Shown here in pieces: positions 10,991 to 20,077 of a stretch of 64,000 nt of DNA. This stretch comes from Methylobacterium sp. Leaf112. GTDB taxonomy: Bacteria > Pseudomonadota > Alphaproteobacteria > Rhizobiales > Beijerinckiaceae. The translations under genes were made by a program, and so were the position numbers. A model generated the notes under the pieces. The model saw only the letters and a list, made by a program, of their open reading frames with translations. It was not told the origin of the DNA and did not search any database. Numbering within the stretch: the first letter of the stretch is position 1; each line of letters starts with the position of its first letter. The DNA lies in NCBI RefSeq assembly GCF_001423295.1, contig NZ_LMNG01000031.1, positions 309,863 through 373,862 of the forward strand. The letters are read 5' to 3'.

Positions 10991-12265
10991 TCACGCCAGG
11001 GCGGGCTTGCCCACGGCCACGGGCGCGCCGCCGAGCCCGAGCCACTCGCGCCGCATGGGACGCAGGACGAACCAGGCGAGGGCGGCGGTGAGGAGGTCGA
11101 GGCCGATGGCGATGCCGAACACCGGGATCCACGACCCTTGCGCGGCGTAGATCATCGCCGCGACGGGGCCGCCCAACAGCGAGCCCACGCCCTGCGCCAT
11201 GTACAGGAAGCCGTAATTCGTGGTGGCGTGCTTGGTGCCGAAGGTGTCGGTGAGGAGCGACGGGAACAGGGAGAAGATCTCGCCCCAGGCGAAGAACACG
11301 ACGCCCGACAGCAGGGCGAACGCGTAGGCGTTCTCGCGGAACACCAGCATCAGCGCGATGGCGACGGCCTCGGCCGCGAACGCGATGGCCATGGTCTTCT
11401 CCCGGCCGATCCGGTCCGAGACCCAGCCGAAGAACGGGCGGGTGAGGCCGTTGGTGATCCGGTCGAACGTCAGGGCGAAGGGCAGGGCGGCAAAGCCGAA
11501 CACGATGGCGTCGGCGACCCCGAAGTCGCGGGCGAAGTAGGCGAACTGCGCCACCACCATCAGGCCGCCCGTGGACATCATCGTCATCATCACGAACATC
11601 AACCAGAACAGCGGCGTGCGCAGCATCTCCTTCGGCGCCGTGTCGTGGGTGCAGGTCGAGAGGTTGCGGGCCGGCGCCGGCAGGGCCTCGCCGGGGCGCG
11701 GGGCGCGCAGGCCGAGGGCCGCCAGCACGCCGACGATGCCGAGCACGATGCCGAAGGTGTTCAGGGTCTCGCGGTAGCCCGAGGCCGCCATCATGTTGGT
11801 GATGGGGAAGGTGGTGAGCAGGGCGCCCATGCCGTAGCCGGCCGCAACCACGCCGACGGCGAAGCCCCGCCGGTCGGGAAACCATTTCACCATCAGGCCG
11901 ACGATGCCGACATAGACGATGCCGGTACCGAGACCGCAGAACAGGCCGTAGGTGGCGTAGAGGCCCCACAGGCTGTCGATCCGGGCGGCGAGCACCCAGC
12001 CGAGGCCCGAGAGCGCGGCGCCCAGCGCGATCATCACCTTCGGGCTGAACCGGTCGATGAGGTAGCCCTGCACGGGCGAGAAGAACGTCTGCAGGACGAT
12101 GACGATGGTGAAGGTGACCTGGATGGCGGCCAGCGTCGCGCCGGTGGTCGCCATCAGCGGCTTGGTGAAGAGGGTCCAGACATACTGGGGACTGGAGATC
12201 GCCATCATGGCGACGAGGCCGAGGCCGAGTTGCAGCCAGCGCTGGCGGGAGACGATCGTATCCAT
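10991..12265 (-). CDS. MFS transporter of the oxalate/formate antiporter type
   Basis: A 424-residue major-facilitator protein with 12 predicted helices. It has the OFA-family feel: an N-terminal WLQLGLGLVAMMAISSPQYVWTLF segment and the cytoplasmic loop motifs GYLIDRFSPK (loop 2-3) and GWVSDRIGREKTM (loop 8-9). Members exchange small mono- or dicarboxylates such as oxalate and formate across the inner membrane. Two genes upstream on the same strand is an oxamate-amidohydrolase-like enzyme whose product would be oxalate, which fits but does not prove an oxalate substrate. Confidence 0.85.
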   Translation of the reverse strand: MDTIVSRQRWLQLGLGLVAMMAISSPQYVWTLFTKPLMATTGATLAAIQVTFTIVIVLQTFFSPVQGYLIDRFSPKVMIALGAALSGLGWVLAARIDSLWGLYATYGLFCGLGTGIVYVGIVGLMVKWFPDRRGFAVGVVAAGYGMGALLTTFPITNMMAASGYRETLNTFGIVLGIVGVLAALGLRAPRPGEALPAPARNLSTCTHDTAPKEMLRTPLFWLMFVMMTMMSTGGLMVVAQFAYFARDFGVADAIVFGFAALPFALTFDRITNGLTRPFFGWVSDRIGREKTMAIAFAAEAVAIALMLVFRENAYAFALLSGVVFFAWGEIFSLFPSLLTDTFGTKHATTNYGFLYMAQGVGSLLGGPVAAMIYAAQGSWIPVFGIAIGLDLLTAALAWFVLRPMRREWLGLGGAPVAVGKPALA

Positions 12266-12338
12266 AATTCACTCCTGAGGCGGAGCGCCCGAAGCATACG
12301 CCGTGCCAGGATGTCCGGTGTCGTCTGGTCGTTCGGCG

Positions 12339-13211
12339 TTAACGCACGGCCGTGACCAGCCAGCACGCCGCTCCGAGCCGCAGGGCTCCGTTCGAGACCC
12401 TCTCCGCGAAGTCGCGCAGGACGATCGCGTGGGCGCGGCTGCGGATCTCGGGGGTCTGATCGCGGACGAGGCGGGAAGCCGGGCCGAGGTCGAGGGCGAA
12501 GTTCGCCGCCGCCTCGGCCGCTTCCCGGGGGTCGCCGGCCTCGGAGTGACCGAGCACGAGGGGCTCGTCCACGGGCATGAGGGCGATGTCGCGGAACCCG
12601 GCGGCGGCCAGGATGCCGGGCAGCCGGGCCGGATCGGCGAACCGGAACGGGCCGGCGGCGTCGAAGGGCGTCGGCTCTGGCTCCGGCACCAGGGCGCGGA
12701 CGAGGCCGAACGGGTGGTCGATCCAGGCGTTCTCGGCTTGGGCTCGCCAGCACAGCATCGTCAGCCGGCCCTCCGGCCGCAGGGCGCGGTGGAGGTTGGC
12801 GAAGGCGGCGATCGAGTCGTCGAAGAACATGATCCCGAAGCGCGAGATCAGGTGCGTGAACGCCGCGTCCGCGAAGGCGTGCGTCTGCGCATCGGCCTCC
12901 ACCAGGGCGATGGGGGCGCCGCCGGGCGGCCGGGATGCGGCCCGGCGCGCGGTGACGGCGAGGAGGGGCGCCGAGACGTCGGCGGCGGTGACGCGGCCGG
13001 ACGGACCGACGATGTCGGCGGCCCGCAGGGCGGTGGCACCGGCACCGCACCCGACATCGAGCACGGCGTCTCCGGGGCGCAGGGCGGCGCCTGCGAACAG
13101 GCGTTCGGTCAGCGGCGCGAACACCCGATCGAAGGTCGCCTGATGGCGGGCCCAGCGGGCGCCCGCGTCGCCGTTCCAATAATCGCTCTGGGTCTGGTCG
13201 GATGCCGCCAT
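12339..13211 (-). CDS. Class I SAM-dependent methyltransferase
   Basis: A 290-residue protein with the canonical glycine-rich SAM site DAVLDVGCGAGATAL (about residues 48-62), an acidic residue at the end of strand 2 (VTAADVS) and the motif IV segment FTHLISRFGIMFF. It resembles the generic Methyltransf_11/25 group often annotated UbiE-like; the substrate cannot be read from sequence. It sits between the MFS carrier and the Ntn hydrolase on the same strand with gaps of under 75 bases, so the three may be co-transcribed. Confidence 0.85.
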   Translation of the reverse strand: MAASDQTQSDYWNGDAGARWARHQATFDRVFAPLTERLFAGAALRPGDAVLDVGCGAGATALRAADIVGPSGRVTAADVSAPLLAVTARRAASRPPGGAPIALVEADAQTHAFADAAFTHLISRFGIMFFDDSIAAFANLHRALRPEGRLTMLCWRAQAENAWIDHPFGLVRALVPEPEPTPFDAAGPFRFADPARLPGILAAAGFRDIALMPVDEPLVLGHSEAGDPREAAEAAANFALDLGPASRLVRDQTPEIRSRAHAIVLRDFAERVSNGALRLGAACWLVTAVR

Positions 13212-13269
13212 GGAGTCTGAACCGCTCTGTGCCTGATGCTCTGGCGCGCGAAACGCGCCGGGCCGGCTT

Positions 13270-14868
13270 CTACAGCCCTTCGGACCCGCCGTCCGAGCGC
13301 GGATCGTGCACCGCCTCGATGCGGCCGTTGCCGGGGTGACGGATCAGCATGCCGGCATGGCCCAGCGAATCGATGTAGGCGCCGCCGAGTTCCTCCACCG
13401 TGTGCCCCATGGCGCCGAGGGCGGCGATGCAGGCGGGGTCGAACCGGTCCTCGACCTTGACGGTGAGGGATTCCGCTCCCCAGGTCCGGCCGTAGAGCAG
13501 GCGCGGCGCGTCCACCGCGGCGGCCGGGCTCATGCCGTAATCGGCGTAGCGGGCGAAGATCTGAGCCTGGAACTGGGGCTGGCCGTCGCCCCCCATGGAA
13601 CCGTAGGCCATCACCCGGCCGTCGTCGAAGGCGGCAAGCGCCGGGATCAGGGTGTGGAACGGGCGCCGGCCCGGCTCCAGGGGATTGACGGCGTTGGGGT
13701 CGAGGGAGAACGACGTGCCGCGGTTCTGCCAGTGGATGCCGGTCTTCGGCAGCACCACGCCGGAGCCGTACTCCCAGTAGATCGACTGGATGTAAGAGAC
13801 GGCGAGGCCGTCCCTATCGATCGCCCCCATCCACACGGTGTCGCCCTCGCCGGGATTGCGCAGGGGCAGGGTGGCGGCGCGGCGCATGTCGATGGCGGCG
13901 GCCTCGCGGTCGAGGCGGGCGGGGTCGAGGAAGCGCGCGGGATCGACGCTGAGGCGGTCGAAATCCGTGACGATGCGGTCACGGATGGCGAAGGCGCGCT
14001 TCGTCGCCTCGATGAGCCCGTGATAATGCGCCGTCGTCTCGGGCCGGGTGACGCCGAGGCGGTCGAAGATCCCGAGGATCAGCAGGGCGGCGATGCCTTG
14101 GGTCGGGGGCGGGAAGTTGTAGAGGGTGGCGTCGCGCCGGCGCAGGCTGAGGGCCTGGCGCTCGCGCGGCGCGTAGGCTTCGAGATCGGCCCGGGTCACG
14201 GGCGACCCGAGATCGGCGAGGTCGGCGGCGATCTCGCGGCCGAGATCGCCCCGGTAGAAATCGTCGAGGCCCGCATGGGCGAGCTGCGCCAGGGTGTCGG
14301 CGAGGCCCGGCAGGCGCCGGATCGCACCGGCCGCATACGGCTTGCCGTCGTCGAGGAAGGTTTTGGAGAAATTCGGCTGGTCGTGGAGGGTGTCGATCTC
14401 CTTCGGCACGTAGCGCGCCTCCGAGGGCGAGACGGCGACGCCGTCGCGGGCATGCCCGATGGCGTCGGCCAGGAGGGTCTCCAAGGGCAGGCGCCCGCCC
14501 AGCGCCTTGGCGAGATCGAGGGCGAGCCTCCAGCCGCCGATGGCACCCGCCACGGTCAGGGCCGCGTCGGCGCCGCGCGACGGCAGCACGTCGTAGCCCT
14601 TGCCGCGGTAGCGGGGAATCGTGGCCAGCGCGCCGGCCGGGCCGCAGGCTTCGATGCCGCGCACCCGGCCGCCGCGCTCGCGGACCAGCCAGAACCCGTC
14701 GCCGCCGATCCCGTTCATGTGCGGGTAGACCACCGCGATGGTCGCCGCCATGGCCGCCATGGCCTCGATGGCGTTGCCGCCCTGCGCCAGGACGTGCTGG
14801 CCGGCGCGGGCGGCGAGCCGATGGGGCGCGGCCACGGCGGCGGTCGCGAAGACGGGTGTGTCGGGCAT
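13270..14868 (-). CDS. Gamma-glutamyltransferase-family Ntn hydrolase, HpxW/YwrD-like
   Basis: A 532-residue homologue of gamma-glutamyltransferase, without signal peptide and so probably cytoplasmic. The autocatalytic nucleophile is predicted to be Thr344 in GEGDTVWMG, followed by the SYIQSIYWEYGSGVVLP segment and GSMGGDGQPQ. This GDTV pattern differs from the TTH context of classical periplasmic GGT and resembles the YwrD and oxamate amidohydrolase (HpxW) branch. If HpxW-like, it would release oxalate and ammonia from oxamate. ATG 14868 was chosen (MPDTPVFATAAVAAPH); the frame extends upstream without resemblance. Confidence 0.82.
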   Translation of the reverse strand: MPDTPVFATAAVAAPHRLAARAGQHVLAQGGNAIEAMAAMAATIAVVYPHMNGIGGDGFWLVRERGGRVRGIEACGPAGALATIPRYRGKGYDVLPSRGADAALTVAGAIGGWRLALDLAKALGGRLPLETLLADAIGHARDGVAVSPSEARYVPKEIDTLHDQPNFSKTFLDDGKPYAAGAIRRLPGLADTLAQLAHAGLDDFYRGDLGREIAADLADLGSPVTRADLEAYAPRERQALSLRRRDATLYNFPPPTQGIAALLILGIFDRLGVTRPETTAHYHGLIEATKRAFAIRDRIVTDFDRLSVDPARFLDPARLDREAAAIDMRRAATLPLRNPGEGDTVWMGAIDRDGLAVSYIQSIYWEYGSGVVLPKTGIHWQNRGTSFSLDPNAVNPLEPGRRPFHTLIPALAAFDDGRVMAYGSMGGDGQPQFQAQIFARYADYGMSPAAAVDAPRLLYGRTWGAESLTVKVEDRFDPACIAALGAMGHTVEELGGAYIDSLGHAGMLIRHPGNGRIEAVHDPRSDGGSEGL

Positions 14869-14999
14869 GGGGGTCTCTTGACTGGGATGGCGCGAGGATA
14901 ATGAATTTTGGTCACGGGTCGATGGCGGGGCGCAAGGCAGGGTTCGTGCCCTGCCCAAACCAGCTTGCTCGATCCATCGATGTTGACGAGACTGATCGA

Positions 15000-15266
15000 A
15001 TGCCACTGCGTTCCTCTCAGGACAGCCTCACGATTCGCAACCTAGATCCGGGGTTGAAGGAACGGCTACGCGTCCGCGCCGCCCGGAATGGGCAATCCAT
15101 GCAAGCCGAGGCCCGCCATATCCTCGAAGGCGCCCTCGGCGAATCCAATGACCGTCAGGCCGGCAATCTCTACGAGCGCATACGGGCGCGGTTCGCTCCC
15201 CTGGGAAGCATCGAGATCGACGTGCCCGCACGCGGGCCGCCCCGCGATCCGCCCGTGCTCGAGTGA
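15000..15266 (+). CDS. FitA/VapB-type ribbon-helix-helix antitoxin
   Basis: An 88-residue protein whose N-terminal half matches the Arc/FitA fold: LTIRNLDPGLKERLRVRAARN followed by GQSMQAEARHILEGAL. Such proteins bind the operator upstream of the operon and neutralise the PIN toxin with their C-terminal tail. The stop overlaps the toxin start (GTGA), the standard arrangement for coupled toxin-antitoxin translation. The pair lies between ntrC and ntrY, next to the Ntn-hydrolase gene. Confidence 0.85.
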   Translation: MPLRSSQDSLTIRNLDPGLKERLRVRAARNGQSMQAEARHILEGALGESNDRQAGNLYERIRARFAPLGSIEIDVPARGPPRDPPVLE

Positions 15267-15685
15267 AATTTCTCCTGGATACCAACGTCCTGTCCGCCAT
15301 GATGACAGGCAGGGGCACTCCGGAGGTGGCGGCGTGGATTGCGATCCGCAGCACAGAGAGCCTGTTCACGGCGTCCATCTGCGAAGCCGAGATTCTCGCC
15401 GGTTTGGCCATCATGCCTGACGGGCGCCGGCGTTCGGCGCTTGAATTGTCCGCCCACGCCATGTTCGCGGAGGATTTTCGTGGACGGGTCTGGGCCTTCG
15501 ACGCTGAGGCCGCACGAAGCTATACCGGCATTTTCGCGGCGCGGCGGCGAACGGGCAGGCCCATTGCGACGATGGACCTGATGATTGCAGCCATCGCGCG
15601 CACGAGAGACGCTGTCGTCGTCACACGCAACGTGGCGGATTTCCTCAATTGTGGGCTGACGATCGAGAACCCATGGTTGCCCTGA
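15263..15685 (+). CDS. FitB/VapC-type PIN-domain ribonuclease toxin
   Basis: A 140-residue PIN-domain protein. The acidic metal-binding residues are in place: Asp6 (LLDTNVLS), Glu41/Glu43 (ICEAEIL), Asp105 (IATMDLMIAA) and Asp126 (RNVADF). Relatives cleave tRNA or other RNA when freed from the antitoxin. It starts at GTG 15263, overlapping the antitoxin stop by 4 bases. The motifs are complete, so the toxin is probably active. Confidence 0.88.
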   Translation: MKFLLDTNVLSAMMTGRGTPEVAAWIAIRSTESLFTASICEAEILAGLAIMPDGRRRSALELSAHAMFAEDFRGRVWAFDAEAARSYTGIFAARRRTGRPIATMDLMIAAIARTRDAVVVTRNVADFLNCGLTIENPWLP

Positions 15686-15773
15686 CGTTGACCGATCGCT
15701 CGCCCGCCCTCGTCGTCGGCGCCATGACCATCCGCCGCTTCGACGGCTCTTCCCGGCCCAATTCGTATTAATT

Positions 15774-15793
15774 TCGCCACACTGTTGTGGCGA
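15774..15793. repeat. Inverted repeat before ntrY
   Basis: TCGCCAC-actgtt-GTGGCGA ends 10 bases before the ntrY ATG, in an AT-richer stretch (attcgtattaattt just upstream). It may be an operator or an mRNA hairpin controlling ntrY translation. Confidence 0.45.
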
Positions 15794-15803
15794 TGCATCA
15801 CGC

Positions 15804-18152
15804 ATGGCGTGGCTGCGGCGTTTCAAGGCATCGAAGGGTTCTGGGGAGGCGTCCGGTCCGGCCGGAACGCCATTGGATTCCGATGCGGCCCCGTTGAAGC
15901 CGCCGCCGCGCGGACCCGGCTGGGTCGGGGCCCTGGTGGTGGTCACCGCCCTCGTCTCGGCCATCGCCACCTTCCTGATCCTGGCCGGGGTGATCCGGGT
16001 GACGCCGACGCCCACCGTCGGGCTGACGCTGCTCGGCATCAACGTCGTCCTCGTGCTCGGTCTCATCGTCATCATCGCCTGGGAGGCGCGGGTCTTCCTG
16101 CACGCGCGCCGCACCAACGCGGCGGTGGCCCGGCTCCACACCCGCATCGTCGGCCTGTTCTCCCTCATCGCCATCCTGCCCACCGTGCTGCTCGCCGTGG
16201 TAGCGGCCGTGACCATCGACCGGGGCCTGTCGCTGGGCTTCACCGACCGGGTCCGCGACGTGGTGCTGAAATCCGTCGAGGTGGCGGACGCCTATCAGGA
16301 AAACCAGTGCCAGAGCCTCGCCCGCGAGATCCGGATTCTGGCCGACGACCTCACCCGAGCACGGCCGAACTTCGACGTGAACCGGCAATGGTTCGAGAGC
16401 TTCCTCACCACCCGCGCCACGGCCCTCGGCCTGCCCGTCGCCGAGATCATGCGCGGCCCCGATTCCGTGGTGGCGCGCGCGCAGATCGATCCCTTGAAGG
16501 ACCGGCGCCTGCCCTCGGCCGCCGCCTTCGAGGACGCGGCGAAATCCACCGACCCCATCTGCCTCGTGCCGAGCGAGGGCCGGATCTTCGCCGCCCTGTT
16601 TCGGATGACCGCCTATGACGGCGCCGTGCTGCTGGTACAGCGCGAGGTCAGCCAGCTCGCCGTCGAGTTCCCCGGCGTGTCGCGGGCGGCGGCGGCCGAG
16701 TACCTCACCTACGATTCCCTGAAGCGCTCGATCCAGATCAGCTTCGCCTCCGTCTTCGTGCTCATCGCCCTCATCGCCCTGCTGTCGGCGGTATGGTTCG
16801 GGTTGAACTTCGCCAACCGCTTCGTGGCGCCCATCCGTCGGCTCATCAACGCCGCCGATCAGGTCGCGTCGGGCAACTTCTACGCCCAGGTCCCGGCCCG
16901 GAAGAGCGACGGCGACCTCGCGCACCTGTCCGAGAGCTTCAACAAGATGACGCAGGAGCTCAGGCGCCAGCACGACGGGTTGATGGCGGCGAGCGACCTC
17001 ATCGACCGGCGCCGGCGCTTCACCGAGGCCGTGCTGTCGGGCGTCTCGCCGGGCGTCATCGGCGTCGATGCGGGGGGACGCGTCACCATCGCCAACCCCT
17101 CCGTGGAGCGCACCCTCGGGCTGACGGCGGACGCCATCGTGGGCCAGCCCCTGATCCAGGCCGTGCCCGAGTTGGCGCCGCTGTTCCCCGAGGGAGGCGA
17201 GGGCCGTCAGCGCGCCCTTCAGCAGCAGATCCAGCTCACCCGCGACGGGCGCGAGCGCACGGTGACGGTCCGGGTCACCAGCGAGCAGGCGCAAGGCGGC
17301 GCCCGCGGTTTCGTGGTGACGCTCGACGACATCACCGACCTCGTCTCGGCCCAACGCACCTCGGCCTGGGCCGATGTGGCCCGCCGCATCGCCCACGAGA
17401 TCAAGAACCCGCTGACGCCGATCCAGCTCTCGGCCGAGCGCATCCGGCGCAAATACGGAAAAGTGATCGTCGCGGACAAGGACGTGTTCGACCAGTGCAC
17501 GGCGACGATCATCCGCCAGGTCGACGAGATCAAACGCATGGTCGACGAGTTCTCGTCCTTCGCCCGGATGCCGAAGCCGGCCATCGCCCAGAACGATCTC
17601 AGCGAGATCACCCGCCAGAACCTGTTCATGATGCGCGTGGCCCATCCGGACATGGAGTTCGGCTTCTCGGAAGCCGGAACCGAGCGGGTGCTCGCGGCCT
17701 TCGACATCCGGCTTTTGTCCCAGGCCATCACCAACATCCTCAAGAACGCCGTCGAGGCGGTGCAGGCGGTGCCGGAGGCCGATCTGGGCAAGGGGAAAGT
17801 CGATGTGCGCCTCATCCTCGAGGAGGGCTTCGCCGTCATCGAGGTCACCGACAACGGCAAGGGATTTCCCGCCGAGGGGCGCCAGCGCCTGCTCGAGCCC
17901 TATATGACCACCCGCGAGGGCGGGACGGGACTCGGCCTCGCCATCGTCAGCAAGGTGCTGGAAGAGCACGGCGGCGGGATCGAACTCAACGACAACCCCG
18001 AGGGACGGGGCGGACGCGTGCGGATGCGCGTGCCGCAAGTTCCGCAGGAGAAGGCCCCCCCGGGGCAGACGACGCCGGAGGGCCAACCCTCCGCGCAGGA
18101 TGAGAAGGGCGCCGCGCGGACGGCCCCCCCAATCGCGGAGATGCAGTCATGA
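15804..18152 (+). CDS. ntrY: Nitrogen/redox sensor kinase NtrY
   Basis: A 782-residue membrane histidine kinase. Three transmembrane helices lie in about residues 35-145, then a periplasmic domain, a fourth helix near 310-335, HAMP, PAS (about 395-500), the H-box with His531 ([16 protein letters not shown]) and the ATPase domain (NILKNAVEAV, DNGKGF, GTGLGLAIV). Partner of NtrX, whose start overlaps its stop. The family responds to nitrogen or redox cues and controls respiration and envelope genes in several alphaproteobacteria. Confidence 0.95.
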   Translation: MAWLRRFKASKGSGEASGPAGTPLDSDAAPLKPPPRGPGWVGALVVVTALVSAIATFLILAGVIRVTPTPTVGLTLLGINVVLVLGLIVIIAWEARVFLHARRTNAAVARLHTRIVGLFSLIAILPTVLLAVVAAVTIDRGLSLGFTDRVRDVVLKSVEVADAYQENQCQSLAREIRILADDLTRARPNFDVNRQWFESFLTTRATALGLPVAEIMRGPDSVVARAQIDPLKDRRLPSAAAFEDAAKSTDPICLVPSEGRIFAALFRMTAYDGAVLLVQREVSQLAVEFPGVSRAAAAEYLTYDSLKRSIQISFASVFVLIALIALLSAVWFGLNFANRFVAPIRRLINAADQVASGNFYAQVPARKSDGDLAHLSESFNKMTQELRRQHDGLMAASDLIDRRRRFTEAVLSGVSPGVIGVDAGGRVTIANPSVERTLGLTADAIVGQPLIQAVPELAPLFPEGGEGRQRALQQQIQLTRDGRERTVTVRVTSEQAQGGARGFVVTLDDITDLVSAQRTSAWADVARRIAHEIKNPLTPIQLSAERIRRKYGKVIVADKDVFDQCTATIIRQVDEIKRMVDEFSSFARMPKPAIAQNDLSEITRQNLFMMRVAHPDMEFGFSEAGTERVLAAFDIRLLSQAITNILKNAVEAVQAVPEADLGKGKVDVRLILEEGFAVIEVTDNGKGFPAEGRQRLLEPYMTTREGGTGLGLAIVSKVLEEHGGGIELNDNPEGRGGRVRMRVPQVPQEKAPPGQTTPEGQPSAQDEKGAARTAPPIAEMQS

Positions 18153-19519
18153 GCGCCGATATCCTGATCGTCGACGACGAGGCCGACATCCGCGACCTCG
18201 TCGCCGGCATCCTTGACGACGAGGGCCACCGCACCCGCACGGCCGGCGGCTCCGACGAGGCCCTGGCGGCCATCGAATCGCGCCGGCCCCACCTCGTCTT
18301 CCTCGACATCTGGCTCCAGGGCTCGCGCCTCGACGGGCTGCAGGTGCTGGATCAGATCAAGGCGGGCCACCCCGATCTGCCCGTCGTGATGATCTCGGGC
18401 CACGGCAACATCGAGACCGCCGTGGCGGCCATCAAGGCGGGTGCCTACGACTTCATCGAGAAGCCGTTCAAGGCGGACCGGCTCATCCTCGTCGCCGAGC
18501 GCGCCCTGGAGGCGTCCCGCCTCAAGCGCGAGGTGCGCGACCTCAAGACCCGCTCGGGGCAGGCGAGCCGCCTCGTCGGTGCCTCCGTGGTGTGCAACCA
18601 GTTGCGCCAGACCGTGGAGCGCGTGGCGCCCACCAACGCCCGGGTGATGATCCTCGGGGCGCCGGGCTCCGGCAAGGAGCTCTCGGCCCGCACCCTGCAC
18701 GCCACGTCGACCCGGGCCAACGGCCCGTTCGTGGTGATCAACGCCGCCACCATCACCCCCGACACCATGGAGGCCGAGCTGTTCGGCGTCGAGGCGGGGG
18801 AGGGGCGGGCGCGCCGGGTCGGTGCCCTGGAGGAGGCCCATGGCGGCTCCCTCTATATCGACGAAGTCGCCGACATGCCGCGCGAGACCCAGAACCGCAT
18901 CCTGCGGGTCCTCGTCGACCAGAACTTCCAGCGCGTCGGCGGCACCACTCGGGTGCACGTCGATGTCCGCATCATCTCGTCGTCGTCGCGCGATCTCGCC
19001 GAGGAGATCGCCGCCGGCCGCTTCCGCGAGGACCTGTTCCACCGCCTCTCCGTGGTGCCGATCCGGGTGCCGGCCCTGTCCGAGCGCCGCGAGGACGTGC
19101 CCGAGCTGATCACGTTCTTCATGGAGCAGATCTCGGGCGCCACCGGCCTGCCGCGCCGGCGCATCGCCGACGACGCCATGGCGGTGCTGCAATCGCACGA
19201 CTGGCCCGGCAACGTGCGTCAGCTGCGCAACAACGTCGAACGCCTGATGATCCTCACCCACACCGACCCGGAGCAGGAGGTCACCTCCGAGATGCTCCCG
19301 ACCGAGATCGGGGCCCTGGTGCCGACGACGCCCAACGGCTCGGGCGGCGAGAAGCTCATGAGCCTCGCGCTCCGCGAAGCCCGCGAGATCTTCGAGCGCG
19401 AGTACCTCGTGGCGCAGATCGCCCGATTCTCGGGCAATATCTCGCGCACGGCCGAGTTCATCGGCATGGAGCGTTCGGCCCTGCACAGGAAACTGAAGTC
19501 CCTCGGCATCGGCCCCTGA
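18149..19519 (+). CDS. ntrX: Response regulator NtrX
   Basis: A 456-residue NtrC-family regulator. The receiver domain has DDE (9-11) and phosphoacceptor Asp53 (VFLDIW). The AAA+ domain is divergent: Walker A is GAPGSGKE, Walker B GGSLYIDEVADMP, but the GAFTGA loop is missing, its place taken by EAGEGRARRVGALEE. It is therefore not expected to activate sigma-54 in the usual way and may act on sigma-70 promoters. The C-terminal Fis-type helix-turn-helix (ISRTAEFIGMERSALHRKLK) is intact. The start overlaps the ntrY stop. Confidence 0.95.
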   Translation: MSADILIVDDEADIRDLVAGILDDEGHRTRTAGGSDEALAAIESRRPHLVFLDIWLQGSRLDGLQVLDQIKAGHPDLPVVMISGHGNIETAVAAIKAGAYDFIEKPFKADRLILVAERALEASRLKREVRDLKTRSGQASRLVGASVVCNQLRQTVERVAPTNARVMILGAPGSGKELSARTLHATSTRANGPFVVINAATITPDTMEAELFGVEAGEGRARRVGALEEAHGGSLYIDEVADMPRETQNRILRVLVDQNFQRVGGTTRVHVDVRIISSSSRDLAEEIAAGRFREDLFHRLSVVPIRVPALSERREDVPELITFFMEQISGATGLPRRRIADDAMAVLQSHDWPGNVRQLRNNVERLMILTHTDPEQEVTSEMLPTEIGALVPTTPNGSGGEKLMSLALREAREIFEREYLVAQIARFSGNISRTAEFIGMERSALHRKLKSLGIGP

Positions 19520-19555
19520 GGCGCGGCACGGACGATGCCGGGCGCATGGCCGGAA

Positions 19556-19597
19556 GACGGGCCTGCCAAGACGGGCTTGCCAACACGGGCTTGCCGA
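19556..19597. repeat. Three tandem 14-bp copies after ntrX
   Basis: GACGGGCCTGCCAA, GACGGGCTTGCCAA and CACGGGCTTGCCGA are head to tail, followed by two looser GAGCCGGACT copies up to about 19635. They lie in the ntrX-hfq spacer. No gene is seen in this 250-base interval. Confidence 0.6.
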
Positions 19598-19769
19598 GCC
19601 TGACTTTCGGAGCCGGACTCTCCGAGCCGGACTTGCATCGCTGCGCCGATGCACGTGTAATGGTGCCTGCGGGGGGCACCGGATCAAGTCGTCGCTCCGA
19701 ACACCCCGCACCCGACTGATGAGAACCCGTCATTCGCGGCGGGCGGCAGTTTGATCAAGGATAAGAACA

Positions 19770-20033
19770 ATGGCGGGCGAACGCGCTCAAAACCTGCAGG
19801 ACACGTTCCTGAACCACGTTCGTAAGAACAAGATCCCGCTCACCATCTTCCTCGTCAACGGCGTCAAGCTTCAGGGCGTGGTGACGTGGTTCGACAATTT
19901 CTGCGTCCTGCTGCGGCGCGACGGCCATTCCCAGCTCGTTTACAAGCACGCCATCTCGACCATCATGCCGGGCCATCCTGTGCAATTGTTCGAGCCGGAC
20001 GAGACCGCCCCGACGGAGAAGGCGCTGGCCTGA
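19770..20033 (+). CDS. hfq: RNA chaperone Hfq
   Basis: An 87-residue Sm-like protein that forms a hexamer and pairs small RNAs with mRNAs. Sm1 ([25 protein letters not shown]) and Sm2 ([13 protein letters not shown]) are intact, including the uridine-binding YKH. An AAGGA sequence lies about 8 bases before the ATG. Position between ntrX and hflX is the usual alphaproteobacterial order. Confidence 0.97.
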   Translation: MAGERAQNLQDTFLNHVRKNKIPLTIFLVNGVKLQGVVTWFDNFCVLLRRDGHSQLVYKHAISTIMPGHPVQLFEPDETAPTEKALA

Positions 20034-20077
20034 GCGATTGCGGGGACGCTTGAGGAAACGGGCGTCTCCTGCGCCGT

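Noticed and set aside
15798-18086. A long minus-strand open frame across ntrY
   Set aside because: Same shadow effect. It has no hydrophobic or domain pattern and ntrY is complete.
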